Assembly (NCBI GenBank): GCA_029641185.1
Contig: JAPWGK010000003.1
Coordinates: forward strand, 2,294,001 to 2,358,000
DNA length: 64,000 bases
Source: Pseudofabraea citricarpa
Taxonomy: Eukaryota; Ascomycota; Leotiomycetes; Helotiales; Dermateaceae
Direction of reading: 5' to 3'
Part shown: positions 1 to 11,618 of the stretch, in pieces
Layout of the letters: every line of letters begins with the position of its first letter
How positions within the stretch are numbered: the stretch's first letter is position 1
Translations under genes and position numbers: made by a program
Notes under the pieces: model-generated
The model's database searches: none
Told to the model about the DNA's origin: nothing
The model's input: the letters and a program-made list of their open reading frames with translations, nothing else

Positions 1-467
1 CTGGTGGCATGACGGCTTTGACAGATCAGATGCCGGCCTAAAAGCTGGGATTGCAGGCTTCCGCTCGGGGCTTCTCTTGCAACAATGTAACAGCCCTGTG
101 CGATAAAGCGTCTGTTCCGATGATAGGGCGTGTATTGGCTCGATTCAAGTCATGTTGATGTAGGTGAGGCTGTCAGCTTGACTCAGTGATGTAAGAAATA
201 GGGATAAGGTCGGCCTGCTTAGCCCGTGGTTGGCCCAAAAGCCCCGTCATTGGCCAGCCCAGTCCGCCTTTCCGCTCGGATTCGGCTTGGAGAGAGACAT
301 GGTCACTGGAAACATCGGATGACCAGGAAGGATGCATATCCGTTTATTGCTGTATGCGCTGATGCTATACAAATAACTGCAGCTCGGCTCTTCATGATAT
401 GATATGTCTTTTATTACAACGTGCTATTCTCGCTCCATTTTGCTCCTCCCTTGCATCACACAGTCCC
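1..467. other. Intergenic / 3' flank of NIC96
   Basis: I see no supported gene here. Short open frames exist on both strands but none resembles a protein. The right part is the presumed 3' untranslated region of the leftward NIC96 gene. Confidence 0.5.
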
Positions 468-3400
468 TTACTCCGAAACAGCTCGTGCCAATGCTTCATG
501 AAGATGCGCTGGGAATCGGTACCGGAGCTGGCTCGTGTAGGTGGTCAAATCCATATTCTTCTGCTTCAGATCCTCAATCATCTGTCGTCTCGTGCCATCA
601 TTTCCTCCAAATTGCCCGGCACTCAGGATAGCTCGTTGTCTATTGCAACACAAAATTGTCCACATTAAGAGATTGGGCACGTTGTTTGCGACAGTCTGTG
701 GCAGAGACGAGAATTTGGTAGCATATCTTCGAACTTCACTAGCGTTACCGCTTGCCTTGAGAGGTAGGATATCGAGCCCGATAATTATCTATAAACATTC
801 AAGATTAGTAATTTATCATAAGAGGCAAAGGTGTCTAACTCACATCCATGGCTTCGGGCCATTGCTCTCTTTCCACTAGGACCTTTGCCTCGCTCATACT
901 TAGAAGTACTCCACAAGCATCCCTATTTGCGTCTTTGATCTTGTTTAGGTACATTCGATTTTGGAGATAAAGGGTCGTCATATCGCGAGCAAGAATCACC
1001 GGGTCGTCAACAGAGGTAAGACTGAGACTACTTCCCCGTGCCTGTTCTGGTTCGAGAGATCGTGGCTTCAATGGCTGCAATCTCATTGGATCTTGGCCGA
1101 TTGGTACGGAAACAGCTTCACTCAATGCTCTCGTTATGATAACGATTACATTGTCAAACTCGCCTGCCAAATGATACAACAGGACAGCATCTGTCGTGCG
1201 GCCATTGTCGTCTGCAACACTGGCAGCTTGGATAGTAACAGTTCTCATGAAGTCATTAGCATCCTCAAGGGCAATGAGTCTCAATCGCTCCTCAATAGCG
1301 CCCATGATTCTTTGTCCATCGGCTCGGATGTCTCCAAGAAGCATTGCAAATTCTCTGCTCTCCAAGATGAGTTCACGCATGGATTCGTGACACATGGACA
1401 CCTGCGTTCGGCCAGCTTCTCCTGGAAGATCTTGATTGAGACATATCAGACTAAGATAGTCAACGGCGGCCGTCACATTGGCAGCTCGGAATTCTCTAGT
1501 GTAGTATCCTAGCATGAATGCAAAGCTGATCTGAGGTTGACTTCTGGTAGTGCGGCTCATGAAGTCGCTCTCGGCCACAGCAGGATCCGAAACACGGAGT
1601 AGACCATAATAATCCAAAGCAATGGCAAAGTGGACTGCATCGATATGCTGGAACGGATAGAGGTAGTCGATAGCCTGTTCAAATAATCCCCCAAGAAGAA
1701 GTAGCATAAAGTACGCCGTTGAATTAGCACCGTCTGCACCAACTTTAAAATGCCGTTGACCAATTTCCTGGATATGTTCCTGCACTTCTGCAAGCCCGTA
1801 GACTTCATTGGCGATCTCATCGACACGACTGACTTCTCGTGCAAGAACAAATTGAAGCCACATATAATCCTCCATACCACTTATAACGCCATCCATGCGT
1901 CGGCTTTCTAGATCGCATCGGCCAACAACCTTGTAGCAAACCATTCGGAAAGGGTCGATTGAATTTTCTGGAGCTATACGCAGCCTCTGGTTATACTCAC
2001 TGCTGATTCGATCCTGCAGGTCACGACGAAGTCGGCGATCAGGACTGTTGTAATAAGCTGTGAGATAGGTTGCAAAGTTGCGATCGATGGCGCGGAAAGC
2101 TACAGCATTCGAGCTGACATATTCGACAGCTTCTCGAACATGTCCTGACCGGATCAAGAAGTAGACAAGCGCCCACGTGTGATCATCTCCTAACATTTGC
2201 AGATCGGCATCATTGGAAGCAAGATTTTTCCGAGCGGCCAATATGCGCACATATGCTTTCACCTTACTCATGACATTCGGTACGCCTCCCAGGTTAGCCT
2301 CTCGTGGATTCTTTGCAACCAGAGCCTCTAGGTCTTCGTAAAACGTCTTTTCTAAAAATTTCGTAGAGCCATTGAGGACCATTTTCTTGATGGCGATGGT
2401 CTTGGCTGAATTTGGAGACTCGTCAAGGTATGCTTCTGCATATTGTCGCTCCTTCACAGCACTTGGATCTGCTAGTGATAAAACATCCGGATTTTCTCCC
2501 ACGATTTCCTTAAGCGCTCTATACGCTCTAAGGATATCACTTGTGGTCGCCTCGCCTGGCTGGTCTGCTACCTTTGAGAATTGTGAGATCACCGGGTAAA
2601 CTGTCCTGCTCAGTCTCGCAATATTTAATTCTTGAACCTTTTCAATGAATTTAGATTGCTTGTCGCGCTCGAATCGATCATTTGGCCCAGTGAGCGTGGC
2701 ATTACTTGCTTCCAATCGTTTTTCTACGTCAGCAAACAAAGGCTGGCGCCCTGAACCAACGGGTCCCGCCGCTCCAATAACAGATTTTGACAAGCTTGAT
2801 CGTCCAAAGGCACTAGATCCTGGGGTTCCTGCTGCTCGTGAACCATTTAAAGCTGCACCCTTTGCCCTCCGCGACCTTCCAAATCCACCCTGAGACCCAG
2901 GAGCAGAGGCTGCAAAGCTAGCATTTGCTCGAGTGCTTGTCAAATCTTCTCTTGGCTTGATCCCAAAATGCTGATATATGCGCTTCCTCTGGGCATCCCA
3001 TTCCATTGTCACATTGTCTTCGAGAAATGCATCAAAGTCTCGAACTGATCGTGCTAAGCCATCCTCAATCATGCTAATGGTTGTTTGCGCCTGCAGGTTG
3101 GCTAGATATCCTTCGACATCTGTATCCGGAGTCTCAACATGCTGTGGTCGTTCTGCTCGGGTCGACTGCGCATTGAAAAAGTTCAAGTCTCTTACAGCAG
3201 CTCCTGGGTCAACACCTGATGCAGCCAAGAGGTAGTGCGCTCTGCCATCATCTCGTTGCTCCGGTACTCCAGCCCCAAGCTTCTTTATTCTCTGACGAAG
3301 ATCTCCCAGCCCTAACTGCAGCGATGGAAGGTCTTCCCCTGCACTTTCGACGTGAGCCCGTTTGCGACTCTTCTCTAGGATGGCATCGAAGTAGGCGCCG

Positions 3401-3998
3401 CTCTGCTGATTTGTCTGCGATTGCGATAGAGATCCGAGCAGGGACTGCTGTGGCTGCGGTTGGGTAGCATTGGACTGGCCAAAGAGACTGCTTTGCTGAG
3501 GAGGTGCTTGTGCTGCAGCAAATAAACCACCCTGTGGCTGCGAAGGTTGTGATGATGCTCCAAATAATCCTCCTAGCTGTTGTGGTTGAGGGGCGCCAAA
3601 GATGCTGCTTTGCGCCTGGGGCTGAGTGGCCGTACCAGTGCCAAATAAGCCGGTTCGCTGCTCAGGTTGAGAGGTTGAGTTACCTCCTAAGTTGCCAAAC
3701 GCAGATGTTGCTCCTTGTTGTGTTGACGGAGTGGAGGCGCCAAACAAACCTCCCAAGGATGTGGTTGAGCCTGAGAACAAGGAAGGCTTGGCTTGTGTAT
3801 TACCGAACAGAGCTGACATGTTTGCGAGGGAAGAATTGGCAATGAAGGGGCCGTCTTGTTGGGGTTGAGGATCTTGCGACAACAGAGGGCAGCTATCTCA
3901 GCTACCTAGCTTCTGACGCGCTTCTCACTTTTTGGAGACGCGGCAAACAAGCTCGACTTCTCGCTAGATTTCTTTGTGGGATTCTGCCGCCCATACAT
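468..3998 (-). CDS. NIC96: Nucleoporin NIC96 (Nup93 family)
   Basis: This is a scaffold nucleoporin of the inner ring of the nuclear pore, which anchors the Nsp1-Nup57-Nup49 channel complex. The proposed model is complement(468..788, 844..3872, 3929..3998), 1139 aa. Residues about 25-170 hold FG-type repeats (GLFG, SIFG, SLFG) rich in Gln, Ser and Pro. The remainder is the alpha-helical Nic96 domain through to the C-terminus. The large open frame begins at a TTG. An upstream ATG exon (MYGRQNPTKK...) joins it in phase across a 56-bp GT-AG intron and gives a natural N-terminus. The last intron (789..843) joins exactly to a conserved C-terminal helix (NVPNLLMWTIL). It is divergent from the chitinase gene. 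The family call is firm; the first exon is less certain. Confidence 0.9.
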
Positions 3999-4021
3999 TT
4001 CACCGCCTCTGGAGTTTCATG

Positions 4022-4098
4022 CTCACGTGTTTATCTCACGTGCATTGTCCTCTTGTCGGATGCAGTTCCGAAAGTCCGAGACTGCCGAAGCTCACGTG
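4022..4098. promoter_or_regulatory. Three CTCACGTG elements upstream of NIC96
   Basis: The 8-mer CTCACGTG occurs at 4022-4029, 4035-4042 and 4091-4098, all 24-100 bp upstream of the NIC96 start codon. The core CACGTG is the binding site of bHLH factors such as Cbf1. Single TCACGTG or CACGTG copies also lie upstream of the 1036-aa gene (51756-51762) and of RPE1 (44038-44043). A role in transcription is inferred. Confidence 0.45.
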
Positions 4099-4821
4099 TG
4101 CGCCTCGCGCAACCAGCCCAGCTGAACTTCATCTTTGCACCGAGCTCTCTTTCGAATTCTATTCTTTCTAATTCTGTATTATACAGCTCATTGCCACTCT
4201 TCGCATTGCCACGCACGCAGACATTCTTAGGAGGATTGCCGGTCGATGTATCAGTACCCAGCATGCCCTGAGCCTGAATCCTTCGTCCTTTAAAGGGGTC
4301 GATGGGGCTCAGTCCATGTCTGGGATCCCAAAAAGTCTATTCAAACATCTCATTTAACAGTTTGTCCGATGATGACGGCCAAGCACTCTGGAGAAGGCCA
4401 TACCTGGGTAAAGGCCATTCCCCTAGCCTCGCAAGGTCTGGAAGCTGCCACAATGCATTCATACACTGCGCGGCAATAGCAGAGTGAGTCGGCTCGAGAG
4501 AAGTTGTCGCGCTCTCCTGAATGATAAATCATCTTTTGGGCGCTTCCAAGTGCATTACGAGTACGGAAACTCTACCTTCGCAACGTTTTCATAGCCAGCC
4601 AATGCATCAGCCCACGACTCCACCAAGGCATGAGTTTGTTTCTTGGAAACAAACTCTGTTCGCACAATCACCCCGCAGCCTCCAAATGGCAGAGCTTATT
4701 GATCCTTATCATCCCTAATAATGGAAGTGGCAGCGCCGATCAAAGCATGTCTTGCCCGCTGGGCCCGGGCTCATCCTGACTGCAAGACAGTAAGTGGGGA
4801 GGCTATGCATACATGTACTTG

Positions 4822-4829
4822 TATATAAA
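4822..4829 (+). promoter_or_regulatory. TATA-like box of the chitinase gene
   Basis: TATATAAA lies 145 bp before the chitinase ATG, followed by a CT-rich leader typical of fungal transcription start regions. A strong TATA box fits an inducible secreted enzyme. The assignment rests on sequence alone. Confidence 0.4.
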
Positions 4830-4973
4830 GTCGCTGCACTTCTTGTTTTTGCAGGAAGTATCCTTCCCCGGGTGACCTTACTCTCATTAAAGATTTTTTT
4901 GTTCATACATTCGTTTAAATTATTTCGATTTCTTCTTCCCGCCTAACTTATCTTTCACATCAAGCTTTTGACC

Positions 4974-6433
4974 ATGAAGACCTTTGCTCCTCTTCTTGGC
5001 CTTTTTGCGGCTCAAGCAACGGCCGAGTTTGTCAATGGTATCTATTGGGATGAGTACGTGTGACTATGGGTATCTTGGAGAGAGCAGCGACTAATTCAAG
5101 AAGGTGGCACAATGTAGACTTACCAGGGCCAAATGTCACCGAGGGTATCAACCATGTTTACATTTCCTTTGTAAACCCAACTGCCCTCAGTACCGACCCG
5201 ATCGGTAACTTCACGCCGTTCGTCTCTGTAGACTCAGTCAGAGAAAGATTCGGCAATAGCACGAAAGTTATTCTGTCAGTTGGAGGTTGGACTTGGACGC
5301 CTCCCTTTGCGAACGCTTCTGCGGATGCCACGGCTCGAGAGTTATTTGCCAAAAACGTAGCTACTATGCTCGAAGAAACTGGTGCTGACGGTGTCGGTAT
5401 GCTCAAACGAAACCACTCCCGGAAATATTTGGATGCTAACATTTTATAAGATATCGATTGGGAATATCCATGCGGCAACGGTATTGACTATAAGCAGGTT
5501 CCAAACTCAGAGAAGACAGGAGAGGCAGAAACCTTCCCTGCTTTACTGGAGGCAATCAGATCAACTATTGGTGAAAAGGAGCTTTCAATTGCCGTTCCAG
5601 GTCTAAAGCGGGATATGCTTTGCTACACCAATGCCACGGTACCTAGAATCGCTGCTACCGTCGACTATTTCCATGTCATGACATATGATTTGATGAACCG
5701 ACGAGACAACGTCACCAAGCACCACTCTGATGTAGCAGGTTCTTTGGAAGCCGTCGAGGCATACTTATCCATGGGTCTTCCAGCCTCGAAAACGGTCTTA
5801 GGATTTGCTTTCTATGCGAAATATTTCACCACCGACCCTGCTTCTGATTGTGCAACCAACCCAATTGGATGTGCGATCATTCCAGCCGAGGATGCGGATG
5901 GAAATGACGCTGGAAACTCCGGAGCTTTAACCTTCGAGACTGCCAACATGGTTCCCGCAACTGCTCCCACCAATCTTACTGCATCTCCAGACGGGTCGTG
6001 TGGTGTTTCTTCCGCGGGATTCATGTGCTCCGATTCAAACTGTTGTAGCAGTAGCGGCTACTGTGGTTCGGAAGCCGCCTACTGCGGTACCGGCTGCCAG
6101 GAGGGCTATGGCAACTGCACGGGCGTTTCCATTACTTCATCTTGGGCGCGTGCTCAAGCAGGAGCGGTCTCCGACACTGAGAATGGAGGAGAGTACTTCT
6201 GGGATTCTGAGGTCAACATCTTCTGGACTTGGGACACACCCGAGTTCATTGCTGAGAAGTTTGAGAAGATCGTCACCGCTAAGGGACTTGGTGGAGTGAT
6301 GGGCTGGAGCTTCGGCGAAGATACCTATGACAACAGCCATATCTTAGCTATTAATGCTGGAGTCAAGGCTATTACAGAATCGACCGTCACCACAACTTAT
6401 CAACCACTTCGTGCGCGACGAGTTAGACATTAG
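4974..6433 (+). CDS. Secreted GH18 chitinase with embedded CBM18 module
   Basis: This glycoside hydrolase family 18 enzyme should cleave beta-1,4-N-acetylglucosamine polymers outside the cell. The model is 4974..5053, 5104..5396, 5451..6433, 451 aa. Residues 1-17 form a signal peptide. The GH18 catalytic motif (DGVDIDWE) is restored by splicing intron 2, with Glu129 as the predicted acid. At about residues 306-348 there is a cysteine-rich hevein-type chitin-binding module (CBM18; CGSEAAYCGTGC). It sits before the final GH18 segment (GLGGVMGWSFGED), so the module is nested inside the catalytic domain. Several Asn-X-Thr/Ser sites suggest glycosylation. Intron 1 ends in tandem acceptors (AAGAAG), so a one-residue length variant starting at 5101 is possible. 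Its role could be nutrition, wall remodelling or mycoparasitism. Confidence 0.9.
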
Positions 6434-8709
6434 GTTTCTGGGACTGGTATTTAGCATCATAGCGTAGAGTTAGCAATAGCAAGTATAGGTTTGACCAACA
6501 TGGCACTGTAGGTTGAAGGTATCAGGACTGAGAATCGGAAAAGTTATTAGAAACAAATTATTCTTGTATAAATATATTAGTTATGTCAATCTTTGGCACA
6601 CCGAGAATGGGCTTCGAGATTGTGACTGGTTTCCCAGCAATCGTTCTAATTACGTGATAGTCAGCTCAGTATCCTTTAATAATTTCCTAGGTAGTTTTGT
6701 AAATGTTGCAACGGCCGCAGCTAACGGAATGGCATCGTAATAATGACTGCCTAGTCGATAAATGATACTTTTACTGAGCATCTTTATTTCACTTAATAGT
6801 TGCCTGGTTTATGGTTGTGCTTAGATTATGCTTAGGTAGGTTATAACGTCAAGTGGTTCTAGAGTAATTTGTTGTTCGTATAGGTCAATAAGGCAGACAC
6901 AGATCCGTGTATTTAGAAGCTTCCTGCGATAGCGAAGTATTTTGTCTTTGTTCCACTAATTCAATTAGTTATTTGATCCTTTGTACTACTAATTAATTAA
7001 TTATAAGCCTTGAGAATTCCCAAGTCGAAGTCTGGTATGGGTTCGTCGCTTGTTTATAGCACAATAACTTGACAGAAGCGATGTGGCCGGAGGGCGCCGC
7101 GATGGTGGATTGATGGGTACCCTGCGAACACATCACAAAAGAACAGCTTGGAGCGACAACAAAGATCAGGTGCGTTAAAGTTTATTGTTGAATATCATGG
7201 CTTGTTCTCGACTTCATATTGGCATGTGCAAACCCGCTATCTACCTGGTATATGCCGAAGTCGTGTCACTAGTTGTGATGTTTTAGGCTAGCCACCAACC
7301 CCACCAAAAGCATCAGCTGGGGGAAGCCCGGCAGTCTACATGTGGTTGCTACCAATTGTACGGATTTGACTAAACTTTACCGGTCTCTTACTGTAGATCG
7401 CATTGGAAAGTGCCTCTTACCGGGTAGTCGTAGTTTAATGACACCTTTTCAACTACAACGATGTGGAGGGGTGATGTGAAGTGGCGGAAATTCCTTTCTA
7501 GATCCTTGCCAACTATACCATTCGTAGCCCAAAGTGTATGGTAGTTAATCGGCAGATAACCGCCACTGTGCCAAGTTCGTGATAAGAGAGGCTATGCTTT
7601 CCCGACCATGCCATTTTCTTGAACGGAAACTAATACCGAAAGAGCACAAAATGATAAATGACAGACTTTGTGCAGTCTATAGCTGTAATACAATGGCTGG
7701 CTTGACCTGCTTGGCCTTTTACATATAGATCAGCTACTCGCGATTGCTCTTCTATCCAATGTATTCATACGTGATCTTCTCATCGAGTATTGCTAGGTTC
7801 ATCGTAGAAGTGAACGAATATCCTTTCCGTCTGCGCACTAGGTTCGAGGCGCATTTCCAGAAGAACACTTTTATCTCAAGAGCCACTTTAACCAATGTCT
7901 CTGAATGCCTATGAAACTCGACCATTCAAGAAAGTATAAAAATCCGACTTTCTTTTTCCACGGCGTGGCATACAAAATTGCTAAATGCGACACGTGAGCC
8001 ATTTTAAGCTTTCAGCGGCCGTGACCGTGGCCGTAGAACGGATCAAGCTCTGGCAAGCAATAGATTTCACACGAGTAAGCCCCGAGCTGGTGAAGTCCTT
8101 TACCAAAAAGCCTTACAGCTTCATCCGGGCGATCCCGTCAGGGACCAGCTCGGATTCCACGAGGGCTGGGTCTTCTTTAGCATTACTAGTCGCGGGATTC
8201 GCAAGCTATGTCCACTCTGAGCATATCGCGGCTTCTAGAGGGCTTCTGGAAGGCTTTTCGTGTCCAATGATAAAGTGACTGGCTCCAGAGATGGCAGAAA
8301 ACGTTAAATTTTAGTTCAGCCAGTCTTCCTCGCTTAGATGGTGGACGAGTTGCTACACTTGCCCAAGATGGGCCGTTTTCGTCAATATCAACATTCCAGG
8401 TGACCGTTTTGAGAATGTGCGAAAATTGGAGCAGCGCTACAATAGCTTTCGGTCCGGAACCAATCTAGCATTTTGTTCACGACTCTCTACCTCCTTGCGC
8501 CTTGTACTCTGCAGTTCGCATGCTCTTATCGATAGCAAGCGAGCACGCGAATACGTCAACCAAACCAACCATTCACCCTCTCAACTTCAACCTACTTCCA
8601 CCATGGATCTACAATCGCGCACCTAAAGTGTCACCACGATCTGTTGAGCAGCATAATCAACATACAGCAACTTGCGAGAGAGATTCTTTGCCCCCCAGTT
8701 ATAATCGAG
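6434..8709. other. Intergenic, 2.3 kb, AT-rich in part
   Basis: I see no supported protein gene. The left 600 bp is AT-rich (for example an ATTAATTAATTA run near 6990). An open frame at 7985-8278 has no recognisable protein features. The right end carries the leader of the alpha/beta hydrolase gene, including a short upstream frame at 8603-8626. Confidence 0.5.
8603..8626 (+). promoter_or_regulatory. Seven-codon upstream ORF in strong start context
   Basis: ATG in the context CCACCATGG opens a frame of seven codons (MDLQSRT) followed by TAA, 83 bp before the chosen start of the alpha/beta hydrolase. The main start lies in a weaker context. If the transcript begins upstream of 8603, this frame should reduce translation of the main product. 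The transcript start is not known. Confidence 0.4.
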
Positions 8710-10253
8710 ATGCCATCGGCAACAAGGCAATCCGATTCACACATCATGGAGGTAAGCCATCTCTCTTCATCAAGGCGACAAGGAGATGATGCGCTGGCTA
8801 ACCACGGCAATAATAGTCCGAAAAGATGTCGAACAAGAAGAACACCTATCGAGGCATTTTCAAGAAGATAACAAGGTGGTCTGGAGAACGAGATGAGGCA
8901 CCAAAGGAAGATCAGTATTTGATAGAGAAAGATACCGACTATAGACCATCCACCAGTCCCCCTCGATATTATGCTGCATACTTTGGGCCTATGTCAAACT
9001 ATGACGAATTACAAAGCCCTCAATATGCAACTCTCAGTACTTCATCTGATGATGGAAGCGCGCCATCGAGCCCCAGACGTCGCAAACCATCGTCATATAA
9101 CTGGTCCCTGTCTGCGTCTGAGGTTCAACAACTTCCTCCCATCCCATTTACCCCCCCGAAAACTCCCCTTCCTGCGCCACCTCCAAGAAAACCTACGCCA
9201 GCACATTTGATACCCAGGCGACCAGCTACTACCGAATCTTCACCTAAATCTAAAGTTCAGTGGGAGGACGAGCTACAAAAGCAGATTCAGCGGATGGATC
9301 TAGCACAAGAAGCAGACCCTCCCCAATTCGACCCCGCTCTTAGTCCTCCGGACCGCAAAATTAAAAACTTCGTCACAGGACAAAAACCCGCTATAGTTAT
9401 TGTTCCCGGCTCATTTGCAGGCATCTGCTTGTATGAATCTGTTATCAGATCACTTCAGAATCACGGTTACGCCGTCCGCTTCGCCGATCTCCCTTCCATT
9501 GTTTCCAAGTCACTCCCGATCCAAAAGCGGCCACCCCCAGCGACTCTAGAGGACGATTCTAAGTTTATCTCGCGCATGATAAGCAGTTTGGCAGATGAGG
9601 GTAGAGACATACTTCTTGTTGGTCACTCATATGGAGGTCTTCCGATGACAGAGAGTTGCAAACATCAGTCGAAGCTAGAGAGAACCACCCAGGGAAGACC
9701 AGGAGGTGTGATAGGAATGGTTTTTATTACAGCTTTTGTCCCCTCTATTGGGGAGTCGATGAGAGATATGCTGGCAGCAATTGCAAGACCCCCGGAAGAT
9801 CGCACCAACAACGTAGAATTAGATGTAAGTACAATCTCGAAAATTGTTCCATGCTTTCTCAGCTAGATTTCATTCGTGCTTACATAATAATAGGGTGGTG
9901 TATTTCTCTCTTTGAATGCTGAGCTCAGTGCACCCATGACTTTCGGAGAGTTGTCTCATGAAGAAGGCGTGAAGCAGATCAAGAGAATGGGGATTCAATC
10001 GCTGAATAGCTTTGGTGGGTTAATCACATCCGAAGCATGGAGAGAACTCCCCGTCAGCTACGTTTATTGCAAGAACGATCGAGTCAACCCGATCGGAATG
10101 CAAGAGAGCATGGTTGAAAAGGTCGAGAAGGAAACCGGCCGGAAAGTTCGAGTCTACGAGTGTGATACTGGCCACTGCCCTAACATCACAAATCCAGAAA
10201 AGGTCGTGGGGATTATCAGAAGAGCTGCTGGGGAGAACTTAACAGAGGAATGA
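8710..10253 (+). CDS. Alpha/beta-hydrolase with long Pro-rich N-terminal extension
   Basis: This is a predicted esterase or lipase-like alpha/beta-hydrolase of about 250 residues behind a roughly 190-residue low-complexity extension rich in Pro and Ser. The model is 8710..8751, 8817..9824, 9894..10253, 469 aa. The nucleophile elbow GHSYGG gives Ser285. The likely acid and base are Asp412 (CKNDRVNP) and His444 (DTGHCPN). The fold resembles plant methylesterase/salicylate esterase-like AB hydrolases, but the substrate cannot be told. No signal peptide is seen, so it is probably cytosolic. The start at 8710 is chosen because a 65-bp intron joins it in phase to the long frame; a start at 8826 (Met18) is possible. 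The extension may be a disordered regulatory or docking segment. Confidence 0.82.
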
Positions 10254-11618
10254 AAAGCAAGGTATGGCTTTAATGGTGCAAGGGCATTACGAAATTGCTC
10301 AACAGACACTTTGTGAATAATGTATAATAATTATGGATCGGTAAAACAGAGACATGAAATCTGGCAGATCTGAGAGATCTGGGGGATCTGGGAGACCTGG
10401 CAGATCTGGCAGGTCTGGAAGTCTTGAAAGATCTCAGATTCCAAACACTTAGGATGGAAAATTTGCAAGGCGTTGAGCACTTCCGAGGGGCTTGCGTTCC
10501 ACTAAGATTAGACCATGGAAAAATAAATGGCCTTTTAATGAACGATACTCAATATCTTCGGCCATAAGATGGAACTTTTCAAGATAAGTGTATTGTGTCC
10601 TATTGTGGTACGTAATTAGAAACCATGACAAGAACAGTGAACTTTATTCCCTATGTTGATGTCTTAGTTTACATGAGTATTGTCCGTAACTAAAAATGGT
10701 TGATTTGAATATCGCATCTTTAACTACCCAATCGCTTCATTCTGGGTTCCTCGCATTTTCATCTTTTATAGCGAAAGTATTATAGGCACATCAAACTGGC
10801 CAAGGTCACGGCGACTGACAACGATAAGAACCACCAAAGCCCAATGAGAATCAACAAAACACTCTTGTACTCCGATCTCTAAACAAAAAAAGATAGCTAT
10901 TCAAAGCACCGAAGTTCAAACGACAACATTTAGGTTCATCACTTGGCTGACTGAAAACATCGGCTCACCAACACGGACCTTTGCCGAGCTCGTCTAAAAC
11001 CTCAGGGGCTGGGGCTGAGCCAGGAGGATTTAGGGGTCGAGAGATCCCGATGGACAGATGCTCATACGGCCAAAGTCTCACGAAAACTTTATGGTGATGA
11101 CGGGTGGAAGTGTGGCATTGTGCAAGCTGTTCACCCGAAATTGTGCCTGCTTTTTTGCGCACACAGCCCGAGGACAGGTCGGGAAGATGGTGTGAGCCCG
11201 AAGGTGACATGCGCTTAGCGAGTTTGAGAGTGCACCCCAAAGCTCGGCAGAGTTTTTTCTTTCTTTTTTGAGTGAAGCTTTAGACTTTTGGGTTGTGCTG
11301 TTGTACTGTACGGCACAAGGACCCGTCAGAATGTTGTGGCCTTCCCCGTACTCCGTACTGTACATGTACATGGGATCTTCCCCTTGGCGTATGAGTTTCT
11401 ACAGCCCGTAAATCTTGAATTGCGGAGCCTTGGTTTTCGATTCCGTCGATGAAAGTAGGTGCCTACTTAATAGATCGTACATCTCATGTTCTTCGGGACT
11501 GTCATCGACAGATTCCAACTCTCTTTTCAGCTAATCTGCGATTTCTTCGGACGAACAAAACGAAACAAACACACACTCCTTTCATACATCCTTCTCTAGT
11601 TATTGTCATTCTTCTACA
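10254..11618. other. Intergenic with minisatellite
   Basis: No supported gene. The stretch contains a 9-bp minisatellite (10359-10439). Close to the LysM gene there are clustered GTAC-containing short inverted repeats near 11300-11370 (TACTGTAC, GTACATGTAC). The last 150 bp is CT-rich, as expected for a promoter. Confidence 0.5.
10359..10439. repeat. 9-bp minisatellite, nine units
   Basis: Nine tandem 9-bp units follow the consensus ATCTGGSAG. The units begin at 10359, 10368, 10377, 10386, 10395, 10404, 10413, 10422 and 10431. The first six diverge by only one or two bases and the last three are more degenerate. It lies 105 bp after the alpha/beta hydrolase stop, in presumed 3' flanking sequence. 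Confidence 0.9.

Larger units (their letters stand above)
3999..4973. other. Divergent promoter region NIC96 / chitinase
   Basis: This 975-bp spacer is shared by two divergently transcribed genes. Its NIC96 side holds three CACGTG motifs, and its chitinase side holds a TATA-like sequence and pyrimidine-rich stretches just before the ATG. No protein-coding gene is supported. Confidence 0.6.

Noticed and set aside
961..1512. 183-aa frame antisense to NIC96
   Set aside because: No recognisable features and it lies fully within the conserved NIC96 domain on the opposite strand.
7985..8278. 97-aa frame in the 2.3-kb intergenic region
   Set aside because: Isolated, no domain, no convincing promoter or splice partners.
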